Assembly (NCBI RefSeq): GCF_002979475.1
Contig: NZ_PCOY01000004.1
Span: forward strand, 1-64,000
From: Microbacterium sp. MYb62
GTDB taxonomy: Bacteria > Actinomycetota > Actinomycetes > Actinomycetales > Microbacteriaceae
Reading direction: 5' to 3'
DNA: 64,000 nucleotides
Shown here: one piece after another, positions 50,701-59,522 of the stretch
Numbering within the stretch: the first letter of the stretch is position 1
Layout of the letters: every line of letters begins with the position of its first letter
Program-made: the position numbers and the translations under genes
Notes under the pieces: model-generated
Seen by the model: only the letters and a program-made list of their open reading frames with translations
Databases searched by the model: none
What the model was told of the DNA's origin: nothing

Positions 50701-51810
50701 ATGACAACGGATGTCACTGACACCGGTATCGGGACGATCCGAACCGGCATCCTCGGCGGAGGATTCATGGCCCGCGTGCATCGCACCGCGGCACGAGACG
50801 CCGGCGGCGAACTGCGTGCGGTCGCCACCCGCTCCGCCGAAGGAGGCCGCGACGCGGCGCAGGCGCTGGGTGCCGAACGGGCCGAGAGCGATGCGGAAGC
50901 GCTGCTCGGGGCCGCGGACATCGACGTGGTGCATATCTGCACCCCGAACGCGACGCACGCCCAGCTGGCGCTCCGCGCCCTGAACGCGGGCAAGCACGTC
51001 GTCTGCGAGAAGCCACTCGCCACGACGGCGCAGGATGCCAGAGCCCTCGCCGAGGCCGCGGAGGCCACGGGGCGGGTGGCCGCCGTACCGTTCATCTACC
51101 GTTATCACCCGATGGTGCGCGAGGCCAGGGCGCGGATCGCCCGCGGCGAGGCCGGTGACCTGCTCACCCTCGACTGCTCGTACCTGCAGGACTGGATGCT
51201 GCTGTCGAGCGACGACGATTGGCGGGTGCGCTCCGAGTCCGGCGGCGCCTCCCGTGCGTTCGCCGACATCGGCTCGCATCTGTGCGACCTGATCGAGTTC
51301 GTGACCGGCGAGCGGATCCGCACGCTGAGCGCCCGCACCCGCCAGGTGTTCTCCGAGCGCTCAGGACATGCCGTCGACACCGAGGACATCGTCGCCGTGC
51401 TGATCGAGACCGACTCCGGCGCCCTGGGAACACTGCTCATCTCGCAGATGGCGGCCGGTCGCAAGAACGCCCTCACGCTCGAGCTGCACGGTTCGCTCCA
51501 GAGCCTCCGCTTCGAGCAGGAGCGACCGGAAGAGCTCTGGATCGGCATGCGGGAGGAGTCGCGGCTGCTGCTGCGCGACCCCGTCGCATCGGCTCCGGAT
51601 TCCGCGCGACTCCAGCGCGTCCCGGCGGGGCACTCGATGGGCTATCAGGACGCCTTCAACGGATTCGTCGCCGACGTGTATGCGGCGATCGCCGGAGAAC
51701 GGCCCGACGGGCTCCCGACCTTCGCGGACGGATACCGCTCCGCCGTGCTGACGGAGGCCGTGCTGGATTCGGCTGCGGACGGCGGCCGATGGGTGGAGGT
51801 GGCGGCATGA
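50701..51810 (+). CDS. Gfo/Idh/MocA-family oxidoreductase
   Basis: A 369-residue NAD(P)-dependent dehydrogenase. The Rossmann loop is TGILGGGFMARVHRTAARDAG near residues 9-29, the sugar-dehydrogenase motif is GKHVVCEKPLATT, and the C-terminal dimer fold has FIYRYHPMVREARARI and SRAFADIGSHLCDLIEFVTG (conserved H/D region). First gene of the large operon 50701-56720; overlaps the ATPase gene by 4 nt. Substrate probably the imported sugar or cyclitol. Confidence 0.9.
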   Translation: MTTDVTDTGIGTIRTGILGGGFMARVHRTAARDAGGELRAVATRSAEGGRDAAQALGAERAESDAEALLGAADIDVVHICTPNATHAQLALRALNAGKHVVCEKPLATTAQDARALAEAAEATGRVAAVPFIYRYHPMVREARARIARGEAGDLLTLDCSYLQDWMLLSSDDDWRVRSESGGASRAFADIGSHLCDLIEFVTGERIRTLSARTRQVFSERSGHAVDTEDIVAVLIETDSGALGTLLISQMAAGRKNALTLELHGSLQSLRFEQERPEELWIGMREESRLLLRDPVASAPDSARLQRVPAGHSMGYQDAFNGFVADVYAAIAGERPDGLPTFADGYRSAVLTEAVLDSAADGGRWVEVAA

Positions 51811-53342
51811 TCTCGACCACGACGCAGCCGGTGCTGTCGGTGACGGGCATCCGCAAGTCGTTCTTCGGAGTCGAGGTGCTCACAGGCATCGATTTCGATG
51901 TGCGGCCGGGGGAGGTGCACGGTCTCGTCGGCGAGAACGGGGCGGGCAAGTCCACGCTCATGAAGATCATCGCGGGCGTGCAGCCCGCCGACGACGGAGT
52001 GGTCTCGTACCGCGGCGAAGAAGTGCACCACGCGCACCCGCGGCAGGCGATGGATGCCGGGATCGTCACGGTCTTCCAGGAATTCACCCTCCTGCCCGAG
52101 CGGACCGTCGCGCAGAACGTGTACCTCGGACGCGAGCCCCGCCGCGGGGGTCTCGTCGACCGTCGCGCCATGAACACGAGGACGGCGGAGCTGCTGACCG
52201 ACCTCGGGGTCTCGTTCATCGAGCCGCAGGCGCGCGTCGGCTCGCTCACGGTCGCGGAGCAGCAGATCGTCGAGATCGTCAAGGCGCTCTCTTTCGACGC
52301 GCAGGTCATCTCGATGGACGAGCCGACCGCCGCGCTCAGCGACCGCGAGGTCGAGCTGCTGTACGCGATCATCCGCCGTCTCACCTCGCGCGGGGTCGCC
52401 GTGATCTACGTCTCGCACCGGCTGAAGGAGATCTTCGACCTCTGCGACCGCATCACGATCCTCAAGGACGGTGCGCTCGTCTCGACCGACGACACGACAG
52501 CCCTCACCACCGACGAGCTGGTGCGGCGCATGGTCGGCCGCTCCATCCAGTCGTACTTCCCCGACGCGGTCGAGGGCACGACCGTGGGGGAGCCGCGCCT
52601 CGAGCTCGAAGGCTGCGGCAACGCCTACGTCGACGGAGTGTCGCTGACGCTCCGCGCCGGGGAGATCGTCGGCATCGCGGGGCTGCAGGGCTCCGGGCGC
52701 ACCGAGCTCGTGGAAGGGGTGTTCGGCATCCAGGCATTCACCCGCGGTTCGATGCGGATCGACGGGGCACCCACCCGGATCACCAGCGCGCGAGCCGCCG
52801 TCCGCGCCGGACTCGCGCTGGTCTCCGAGGACCGCAAGGCCCAGGGGCTCGCCCTCGGGCAGTCGATCCTCGACAACGCGCTGCTGGTGGTGCGGAGCGT
52901 GTTCGCCGGGCGCACCGCCGCGTCGCGTCACGAGGTCCCCGGCGTGCTGAGCGCGCTCGAGGTCAGCTCGCAGGGCGTCGATCAAGAGGTGCGCTTCCTC
53001 TCCGGCGGCAACCAGCAGAAGGTCGTGCTGGCCAAATGGCTCCTCACCGGACCGCAGATCGTGCTGTTCGACGAGCCGACACGGGGCATCGACGTCGGCG
53101 CGAAGTACGCCGTCTACCAGCTGATGCGCGATCTCGCCGCGCAGGGGAAGGCCGTTCTGATGGTGTCGAGCGAACTGCCCGAGGTGATCGGCATGAGCGA
53201 TCGGATCCTGGTGATGCACGACGGCGAGCTGGTCGCCGAGCTGCCCGCAGGATCGGCGGAGCACGAGATCCTCGGCGCCGCGACCGGAGCCACGACCGGC
53301 GAGAGCGATGCCGGGACCGCGACCGAAGGGGGAGCACGATGA
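51807..53342 (+). CDS. CUT2 sugar ABC transporter ATPase (RbsA type)
   Basis: A 511-residue protein with two ABC domains. Domain 1: Walker A GENGAGKST, signature SLTVAEQQ (degenerate), Walker B ISMDEPTAALS. Domain 2 (from about residue 260): a degenerate Walker A GLQGSGRTE, signature LSGGNQQKV, Walker B VLFDEPTRGID. This is the RbsA/MglA layout of ribose/galactose-type importers. Tightly overlaps its neighbours by 4 nt. Confidence 0.94.
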   Translation: MISTTTQPVLSVTGIRKSFFGVEVLTGIDFDVRPGEVHGLVGENGAGKSTLMKIIAGVQPADDGVVSYRGEEVHHAHPRQAMDAGIVTVFQEFTLLPERTVAQNVYLGREPRRGGLVDRRAMNTRTAELLTDLGVSFIEPQARVGSLTVAEQQIVEIVKALSFDAQVISMDEPTAALSDREVELLYAIIRRLTSRGVAVIYVSHRLKEIFDLCDRITILKDGALVSTDDTTALTTDELVRRMVGRSIQSYFPDAVEGTTVGEPRLELEGCGNAYVDGVSLTLRAGEIVGIAGLQGSGRTELVEGVFGIQAFTRGSMRIDGAPTRITSARAAVRAGLALVSEDRKAQGLALGQSILDNALLVVRSVFAGRTAASRHEVPGVLSALEVSSQGVDQEVRFLSGGNQQKVVLAKWLLTGPQIVLFDEPTRGIDVGAKYAVYQLMRDLAAQGKAVLMVSSELPEVIGMSDRILVMHDGELVAELPAGSAEHEILGAATGATTGESDAGTATEGGAR

Positions 53343-54433
53343 AGCGCTTCCGGGTCGATTCCACCGTCATCGTGCTCGCGATCCTCCTGCTCGTGATCCT
53401 CATCGGCGCGATCCTGGTCGGCACCGTCGGACGCAACTTCCTGAGTCCGGGGAACATCCGCGACATCCTCACCGGCATGAGCGTGCTCGGTCTCGTCGCG
53501 ATCGGCCAGACGCTGGTCGTGCTCGGTGCCTCCCTCGATCTCTCCGTGACCTACGTGATCAGCCTGTCGAGCCTGCTCGCGGCGACGATGATGAACGGCA
53601 ATGCGGGCAACATCCCTCTCGCCGTGATCGTCACGCTGCTGGTGTGCGCCGGTATCGGCCTGGTGAACGGGCTGATCGTGACCGTCCTCAAGGTGAACGG
53701 CTTCATCGCCACCCTCGGCGTCGGCCTCATCCTGCAGGGCATCCTCAACACGAACTTCGAGGGTTCGGCAGGCAACGTGCCGTGGGCGTTCCAACTCATC
53801 GGCGCCACCGGCCTCGGCCCCATCCCGGTGTCGACGCTCATCATGATCGTCCTCGCCGTCGTGGTCTGGATCCTTCTCAATCGCACCCGTACCGGTGCCC
53901 ACCTCTATGCGGTCGGCGGCGATCCTGAGATCGCCCGGTTGTCGGGAGTCCGCATCCGGATGCCGCTGATCTGGGCGCACGTGCTGTGCTCGGTGTTCGC
54001 AGGGCTCGCCGGTCTCCTCCTCGCCAGCCGTCTCGGTGTCGGCAGCCCGACCGTCGGGCAGCAGGGCGGCTATGCGCTCCTCTCGATCGCCGCGGTCGTG
54101 CTCGGCGGCACGCTGCTGCTGGGCGGGCGCGGCTCCGTCTGGGGGACGATCGGCGGCGTCGCGATCCTCGCGGTGGTCGACAACGTCATGAGCGTGATGC
54201 AGATCAACCCGTTCCTCAAGGACGTCGTCCGCGGAGTGGTGATCGTCGCTGCCGTGGCGGTGTACAGCCGTCGCTCCATCATCCGCCGTCGCCCGCGCTT
54301 CGGCGCCGGGGGCACGCGCACCGGGGGCGACGACGCCGCGAAGGCGGCCGAGCCCGAGATGGCTGCCGCCGTATCGCAGCTCGTCGATGCCACCCCCGAT
54401 ACCACCTCCGCGGCGGAAGGAGCGCGCTCATGA
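53339..54433 (+). CDS. CUT2 sugar ABC transporter permease 1 (RbsC type)
   Basis: A 364-residue permease with about nine transmembrane helices. RbsC signatures: VLVGLVAIGQTLVVLGASLDLSVTYVISL, GLVNGLIVTVLKVNGFIATLGVGLILQGI, and HLYAVGGDPEIARLSGVRI. The C-terminal 50 residues are a charged Ala/Pro-rich tail. Two different permeases follow, as in CUT2 systems with heteromeric channels. Overlaps the ATPase and the next permease by 4 nt. Confidence 0.93.
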   Translation: MKRFRVDSTVIVLAILLLVILIGAILVGTVGRNFLSPGNIRDILTGMSVLGLVAIGQTLVVLGASLDLSVTYVISLSSLLAATMMNGNAGNIPLAVIVTLLVCAGIGLVNGLIVTVLKVNGFIATLGVGLILQGILNTNFEGSAGNVPWAFQLIGATGLGPIPVSTLIMIVLAVVVWILLNRTRTGAHLYAVGGDPEIARLSGVRIRMPLIWAHVLCSVFAGLAGLLLASRLGVGSPTVGQQGGYALLSIAAVVLGGTLLLGGRGSVWGTIGGVAILAVVDNVMSVMQINPFLKDVVRGVVIVAAVAVYSRRSIIRRRPRFGAGGTRTGGDDAAKAAEPEMAAAVSQLVDATPDTTSAAEGARS

Positions 54434-55509
54434 ACGCGCTGCGCACACTCGTGAGTCCGCGCGGAGCGGTGTTCCTGCTGCTGGTGCTCCTGCTGGTGGC
54501 GGTCACGATCCTCAATCCGAGCTTCGCCGAACCCGGACAGTTCATGCGTTTCATCCAGCGCGTCGCCCCGATCGCGATCGTCGCGATCGGTCAGTACTTC
54601 GTCATCGTCGCCGGAGAGTTCGACCTGTCGCAGGGGTCGCTCATCACGGCGCAGGTGATCATCGCCGGGAACCTGGTCGGGCAGGACGACTCCCGCACCG
54701 TCCCGGTGCTGCTGCTCATGATCGTGTTCGCCGTGGCCGTCGGCCTCGTCAACGGGCTGATCACGACGCTGCTCAAGGTGCCGTCGTTCATCGTCACCCT
54801 CGGCATGATGCTCGCCCTCCTCGGCGGGGTCATGTGGTGGACGGGGGGAGCGGCGACGGGGAACCCCGCCGACAGCTTCCGCGAGATCGGCCGCGGCGGC
54901 ATCCGCGACGTGCCGTTCCTCGACTTCATCCCGTGGGCGGTGCTGCTGCTCATCGTCTGGCTCGCCCTCGGCATCTGGATCACCAAGCGACCGCTCGGCA
55001 AGACGCTCATCGCCGTGGGCGACAATGCCCGCGCCGTCGACTACGCCGGCGCCCGCCGCGCCTGGGTGACGACGCGCGCTTTCATCATCTCGTCGCTGTC
55101 CGCGTCGCTGTCGGCCGTGCTCCTCGTCGGATACGCCGGTGTGCACCCCTCGGTCGGCCGCGGCTACGAGTTCACGGCCATCACCGCCGTGGTCCTCGGC
55201 GGCGTGGTGCTCGGCGGAGGGCGAGGCTGGATCGTGGGCGCCGTCGCCGGCGCCTTCGCGCTCGAGGCCCTGTTCATGCTGCTGAACATCGCCGGCGTCC
55301 CCTCCACGCTCCGCGATGCCGTCCAGGGCGTCATCATCATCGCCGCCGTCGCCTACTCCGCCGTCGCCTTCCGGGCACGACGCCGGCGCGGCCCCCAGTC
55401 TTCTCCCGATCAGGGGAAGGAGCAGGTCCCCCCACCGGGGACTCCTGCTCGAGAGTCCGCTTCACCTGCCCTCGCCTCCGGGGGCCACACAGAAACCAGA
55501 GGAGATTAG
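54430..55509 (+). CDS. CUT2 sugar ABC transporter permease 2 (RbsC type)
   Basis: A 359-residue permease. Signatures: IAIVAIGQYFVIVAGEFDLSQGSLITAQV, GLVNGLITTLLKVPSFIVTLGMMLALLGG and LIAVGDNARAVDYAGARRAW. The hydrophilic tail after about residue 320 (RARRRRGPQSSPDQGKEQ onward) is encoded across a stable hairpin (55420-55450). The binding-protein gene follows 2 nt later. Partner of the 364-residue permease. Confidence 0.93.
   Translation: MNALRTLVSPRGAVFLLLVLLLVAVTILNPSFAEPGQFMRFIQRVAPIAIVAIGQYFVIVAGEFDLSQGSLITAQVIIAGNLVGQDDSRTVPVLLLMIVFAVAVGLVNGLITTLLKVPSFIVTLGMMLALLGGVMWWTGGAATGNPADSFREIGRGGIRDVPFLDFIPWAVLLLIVWLALGIWITKRPLGKTLIAVGDNARAVDYAGARRAWVTTRAFIISSLSASLSAVLLVGYAGVHPSVGRGYEFTAITAVVLGGVVLGGGRGWIVGAVAGAFALEALFMLLNIAGVPSTLRDAVQGVIIIAAVAYSAVAFRARRRRGPQSSPDQGKEQVPPPGTPARESASPALASGGHTETRGD
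55420..55450 (+). other. intra-operon hairpin ahead of the binding-protein gene
   Basis: GAGCAGG and TCCCC (55420-55431) pair with GGGGA and CCTGCTC (55437-55450), with a CT bulge. It lies inside the last codons of the permease gene, 62 nt before the lipoprotein gene. No T-run follows, so a role in stabilising the downstream mRNA is more likely than termination. Confidence 0.6.
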
Positions 55510-55511
55510 CA

Positions 55512-56720
55512 ATGCGACGATCAATGAAGATCGCCACCGCAGGGGTGGCTCTCTTCGGCCTCATCGCGCTCGCCGGGTGCACCACCGACCCGTCCGTGGC
55601 GCCGGTGGAGTCGGAGAACCCCGATGCGGCGGCGGAGACGACCGAGTGGTTCGACCAGGAGCTCTTCGACAAGCAGGACGAGGAGCGCGGGGTCACCCCG
55701 CAGGGGCCGGCAGGCGAGCCGTACCTGCAGCACATCAACGCCGAGATGGTCGACACGTCCGAGTTCGCCAGCACGGGTGCGAAGAAGGCCTGCTTCGCGA
55801 ACGCCTCGATCTCCAACCCCTGGCGCCAGACGGGCTGGATCACGATGAACGAGCAGCTCAAGGCGCTGCAGGACGCCGGCGCGATCAGCGACATGGAGAC
55901 GCGCGACGCGAAGGACTCCGATGACACGCAGATCGCCGACATCGACTACTTCATCGCCGAAGGCGGCTGCGATGTCTTCCTCATCTCGCCGAACAGCACG
56001 GCGGCGATGACTCCGGCCGTGGAGCGGGCGTGCGAGACGGGCAAGCCGGTCGTCGTGTTCGACCGCGGCGTCAACACCGACTGCCCCGTCACGTTCATCC
56101 ACCCGATCGGCGGCTTCGCCTGGGGCATCGACACGGCCGAGTTCCTGATCGACAACCTCGAAGAGGGCGACAAGGTCGTGGCGCTGCGCATCCTCCCGGG
56201 TGTGGACGTGCTGGAGCACCGCTGGGCCGGGGCCGAGAAGCTTTTCGAGGAAGCGGGCATCGAGGCCGTGGACCACTTCACGGGTGCGGACCCTGCCGAG
56301 ATCAAGAGCATCATCAGCGACGAGCTCGCCAAGGGCGACGTCGACGGCATCTGGATGGACGCCGGTGACGGCGCCGTCGCAGCCATCGAAGCGTTCGAAG
56401 ACGCCGGGGCCGACTACCCGGTCATGACCGGCGAGGACGAGATGAGCTTCCTGCGCAAGTGGAAGGACACGGGTCTCACGGGCCTCGCCCCGGTGTACTC
56501 CAACTTCCAGTGGCGCACCCCGCTTCTCGCCGCGCAGATGATCTTCGCCGGCACCGAGGTGCCGAAGGAGTGGGTGCTGCCGCAGAAGCCGATCACCGAA
56601 CCCGAGCTCGACGACTACCTGAAGGCGAACGAGGGCATGCCCGACGGCCACTACGCCAAGTTCGGCGGGGAGAACCTCCCCGGCTACCCGACGGTGTGGC
56701 AGGAACGGCAGATCCCGTAA
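55512..56720 (+). CDS. CUT2 sugar-binding lipoprotein
   Basis: A 402-residue periplasmic-binding-protein type 1 lipoprotein. The signal peptide ends in LAGC (near residue 23). The lobes carry WRQTGWITMNEQLKAL, EGGCDVFLISPNSTAAMTPAVERACETGKPVVVFDRGV and GIWMDAGDGAVAAIEAFEDAGADYPVMTGED, ribose-binding-protein-like. It is unusually long for the family, with an acidic linker (residues 25-60). GGAG stands 7 nt before the ATG. Presents the sugar to the RbsC-type channel. Confidence 0.92.
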   Translation: MRRSMKIATAGVALFGLIALAGCTTDPSVAPVESENPDAAAETTEWFDQELFDKQDEERGVTPQGPAGEPYLQHINAEMVDTSEFASTGAKKACFANASISNPWRQTGWITMNEQLKALQDAGAISDMETRDAKDSDDTQIADIDYFIAEGGCDVFLISPNSTAAMTPAVERACETGKPVVVFDRGVNTDCPVTFIHPIGGFAWGIDTAEFLIDNLEEGDKVVALRILPGVDVLEHRWAGAEKLFEEAGIEAVDHFTGADPAEIKSIISDELAKGDVDGIWMDAGDGAVAAIEAFEDAGADYPVMTGEDEMSFLRKWKDTGLTGLAPVYSNFQWRTPLLAAQMIFAGTEVPKEWVLPQKPITEPELDDYLKANEGMPDGHYAKFGGENLPGYPTVWQERQIP

Positions 56721-56734
56721 CCTGACCTGACACG

Positions 56735-56814
56735 CGTCTCGTCTCATCGCTTCGCTCCTCGCTCGACGACCGGGTGCCCACCCGGTCGTCGAGCGATCGG
56801 AGCGAGACGAGACG
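56735..56814. repeat. large imperfect palindrome, REP-like
   Basis: The inner 17-bp perfect stem (56759-56775 with 56780-56796, loop GCCC) contains CTCGACGACCGGGT. The outer arms CGTCTCGTCT (56735-56744) and AGACGAGACG (56805-56814) extend it, with the extra bases 56745-56752 unpaired. It lies right after the lipoprotein gene. GTCTCGTCTCGCTCCG and CTCGACGACCGGG look like the repeat families scattered in Microbacteriaceae genomes; it may terminate the transporter transcript. Confidence 0.75.
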
Positions 56815-56837
56815 TCGTCACGATCAAGAGGACAACG

Positions 56838-57689
56838 ATGCCCCGCACGATCGCCGTCAACACCTGGGTGTGGACGTCTCCGCTGACCGACGCCACGATC
56901 GAACCGCTCGCCCGCAAAGCCGCCGCCCTGGGATACGACGCCCTGGAGCTGCCGCTGGAGAGCGTCGGCGACTGGGACCCGGCGCGCGTCCGAGACGTGC
57001 TCGACACGGTCGGCCTCGGCGCGATCGTGGTCGGCGCGATGGGACCAGGACGCTCGCTCGTGGCCCGCGCCGGTGACGTCGCCGCGACGCAGGAGTACCT
57101 CCGGACCTGCATGGCGGCAGCGCGGACGCTGGGTGCGCGTGTCGTCGCGGGCCCGTTCTACGCACCGACCGGCGTGACGTGGCGGATGGATGCCGACGAG
57201 CGCACCGCCGTCGTGGGGGAGCTGCGCATGAACCTCGCTCCGCTCGTCGAGGAGGCCACCGCATCGGGTATCGCGCTCGCGATCGAACCGCTGAACCGCT
57301 ACGAGACGAGCCTGCTGAACACGGTCGAGCAGAGCCTCGACGCCCTCGGTCCGCTGCTCGGCGCAGGTCTCGGACTCGCGCTCGACACCTACCACCTCAA
57401 CATCGAGGAGAAGAAGCCGGCGGACGCGGTCCGGACGGCAGGGCAGGCGATCGCCCACGTGCAGGTGTGCGGCAGCGACCGCGGGGCCGTGGGCGACGAC
57501 CACATGGACTGGCCCGGAATGCTCGCCGCGCTCGACGATGCCGACTATCGAGGACCGCTCGGACTGGAGAGCTTCACCGGCGAGAACGCCACGATCGCTG
57601 TCGCCGCCTCGGTCTGGCGCCCCCTCGCCCCGAGCCAGGACGACCTCGCCGCACGCAGCATCGCCGCGCTCCGCGCGCTCGGTGCCTGA
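56838..57689 (+). CDS. sugar phosphate isomerase/epimerase family protein (tagatose/psicose 3-epimerase-like)
   Basis: A 283-residue TIM-barrel protein. All four metal-site segments are readable: glutamate in ALAIEPLNRYETSLLNT, aspartate in GLALDTYHLNIEEK, histidine in IAHVQVCGSDRG, and glutamate in LGLESFTGEN. They match ketose 3-epimerases and inosose isomerases. AGAGGA lies before the ATG, 23 nt after a palindrome. Downstream gene spacing is 40 nt with its own GGAG. Substrate unproven. Confidence 0.87.
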   Translation: MPRTIAVNTWVWTSPLTDATIEPLARKAAALGYDALELPLESVGDWDPARVRDVLDTVGLGAIVVGAMGPGRSLVARAGDVAATQEYLRTCMAAARTLGARVVAGPFYAPTGVTWRMDADERTAVVGELRMNLAPLVEEATASGIALAIEPLNRYETSLLNTVEQSLDALGPLLGAGLGLALDTYHLNIEEKKPADAVRTAGQAIAHVQVCGSDRGAVGDDHMDWPGMLAALDDADYRGPLGLESFTGENATIAVAASVWRPLAPSQDDLAARSIAALRALGA

Positions 57690-57729
57690 ACCGCACGACC
57701 TCGATCCAGTCCGAGACGAAGGAGTCCCC

Positions 57730-58737
57730 ATGACGAGTCACCCGGTCACCCTGTTCACCGGCCAATGGGCCGACCTGCCCTTCGAGGAGGTGGCCCGTCT
57801 CGCCGCCGAGTGGGGATACGACGGCCTCGAGGTCGCGGCATCGGGCGACCACCTCGATCTGCGGCGCGCGGACGAGGACGACGCCTACGTCGCCTCCCGC
57901 CGGGAGATCCTCGACCGTCACGGGTTGAAGATCTTCGCGATCTCGAACCATCTCGCCGGTCAAGCCGTGTGCGATGCCCCGATCGACTTCCGCCACCAGG
58001 CCATCCTGCGCGACTATGTGTGGGGCGACGGCGAGGCCGAGGGGGTCCGGCAGCGCGCGGCGGAGGACATGAAGCGCGCGGCGAGAGTCGCGCGCAAGCT
58101 CGACATCGACACGGTGGTCGGATTCACCGGATCGTCGATCTGGCCGTATCTGGCGATGTTCCCTCCGGTCCCGGCCTCCGTCGTCGAGGGCGGTTTCGAC
58201 GACTTCGCCCGGCGCTGGAACCCGATCCTCGATGTCTTCGACGGCGAGGGCGTGCGGTTCGCACATGAGGTGCATCCGGGGGAGATCGCCTACGACTACT
58301 GGTCGAGCGTGCGGGCTCTCGACGCGATCGAGCACCGGGAGGCGTTCGGGTTCAACTGGGACCCCTCGCACATGATGTGGCAGAACGTCGACCCGGTCGG
58401 CTTCATCGTCGACTTCGCGGATCGGATCTATCACGTGGACTGCAAGGACACCCGGATGCGCCCGAAGAACGGTCGTGCCGGGGTCCTCGGCTCGCATCTG
58501 CCGTGGGGCGACCCCCGACGCGGCTGGGACTTCGTCTCGACGGGGCACGGAGACGTGCCGTGGGAGGATTCGTTCCGCGCTCTCGACGCGATCGGCTACA
58601 CCGGGCCGATCTCGATCGAATGGGAGGATGCGGGCATGGATCGCCTGCACGGGGCTGCCGAGGCGCTGTCCTTCGTGCGATCGCTGCTGTGGCCGAAGCC
58701 GGAAACCTCGTTCGATGCCGCCTTCAGCAACCAGTGA
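57730..58737 (+). CDS. sugar phosphate isomerase/epimerase family protein (larger type)
   Basis: A 335-residue TIM barrel of the AP_endonuc_2 fold, longer than usual. Segments: FTGQWADLPFEEVARLAAEWGYDGLEVAASGDHLDL, KIFAISNHLAGQAV, RFAHEVHPGEIAYDYWSSV, GFNWDPSHMMWQNVDPVGFI and YHVDCKDTRM. These give Glu, His, Asp and His metal ligands. The GHGDVPWEDSFRALDAIGYTGPISIEWEDAG end is typical of the inosose dehydratase-like group and of proteins acting on 3-keto sugars. GGAG lies 6 nt before the ATG. Confidence 0.85.
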   Translation: MTSHPVTLFTGQWADLPFEEVARLAAEWGYDGLEVAASGDHLDLRRADEDDAYVASRREILDRHGLKIFAISNHLAGQAVCDAPIDFRHQAILRDYVWGDGEAEGVRQRAAEDMKRAARVARKLDIDTVVGFTGSSIWPYLAMFPPVPASVVEGGFDDFARRWNPILDVFDGEGVRFAHEVHPGEIAYDYWSSVRALDAIEHREAFGFNWDPSHMMWQNVDPVGFIVDFADRIYHVDCKDTRMRPKNGRAGVLGSHLPWGDPRRGWDFVSTGHGDVPWEDSFRALDAIGYTGPISIEWEDAGMDRLHGAAEALSFVRSLLWPKPETSFDAAFSNQ

Positions 58738-58812
58738 TCGTCGGACAGGATCCCTCCTGCCCGTGCACGGGACGGTCATCCCTCTGATCGGTCCGGCGGG
58801 AACCGCACGGGC

Positions 58813-59514
58813 TCACACCCCGATGTCGCTTCCCGCCGAGCGGTTCAGCCACCCAGGGCGGACGAAGCCGCTCTCGTAGGCGAAGACGGCGGCGGCCACG
58901 CGGCTGGGAACCCCGAGTTTGCTCAGCACGTTGCCGATGTGCGTCTTGACGGTCGCATCGCTCACGAAGAACCTCTCCGCGATCTCGCTGTTGCTGAGGC
59001 CGCGGGCGATCTCCGACAGCACCTCTCTCTCGCGTGCGCTGAGGGAGGCGAGCTTCGCGGACGCGGCCGACGACGGCGAAGCGTCGGTGGCGGAGTCGCG
59101 CAGCCGACGTTCGATGAGCGCCCTGGTCATACCCGGATCGATGAGCGCGTCTCCGCGCCCGGCGCTGCGCACCGCTGCGGCGAGGAGATCCGGCCCGGCG
59201 TCCTTCAGCAGGAAACCGCACGCTCCGGCCCGCACGCTGTCGAGCAGATACTCCTCGTCGTCGAAGGTCGTGACCATGAGCACAGCGGACGCGGTCTTCT
59301 CCGCGAGGATTCTGCGCGTGGCCTCGACACCGTCGATTCCCGGCATGCGGATGTCCATCACGACGATGTCGGGGCGCAGCACCGCCGCGGCGCTGACGGC
59401 CGCCAGGCCGTCGCCCGCGTCGCCGACCACGCTGATGTCGGGCTCGGCGTCGAGCATCAGGCGGAGCCCGGCACGGACCACCGGTTGGTCGTCGACGATG
59501 AGCACGGAGATCAT
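58813..59514 (-). CDS. NarL/LuxR-type response regulator
   Basis: A 233-residue regulator with a receiver domain (ISVLIVDDQPVVRAGLRLML; phospho-acceptor aspartate in IVVMDIRMPG near residue 55; threonine and lysine in MVTTFDDEEYL and FLLKDAG) and a C-terminal LuxR helix-turn-helix (LSAREREVLSEIARGLSNSEIAERFFVSDATVKTHIGNVLSKL). The ATG at 59514 is chosen; a GTG at 59526 would overlap the kinase stop. Partner of the kinase immediately upstream. Confidence 0.92.
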   Translation of the reverse strand: MISVLIVDDQPVVRAGLRLMLDAEPDISVVGDAGDGLAAVSAAAVLRPDIVVMDIRMPGIDGVEATRRILAEKTASAVLMVTTFDDEEYLLDSVRAGACGFLLKDAGPDLLAAAVRSAGRGDALIDPGMTRALIERRLRDSATDASPSSAASAKLASLSAREREVLSEIARGLSNSEIAERFFVSDATVKTHIGNVLSKLGVPSRVAAAVFAYESGFVRPGWLNRSAGSDIGV

Positions 59515-59522
59515 GGAGCCCG

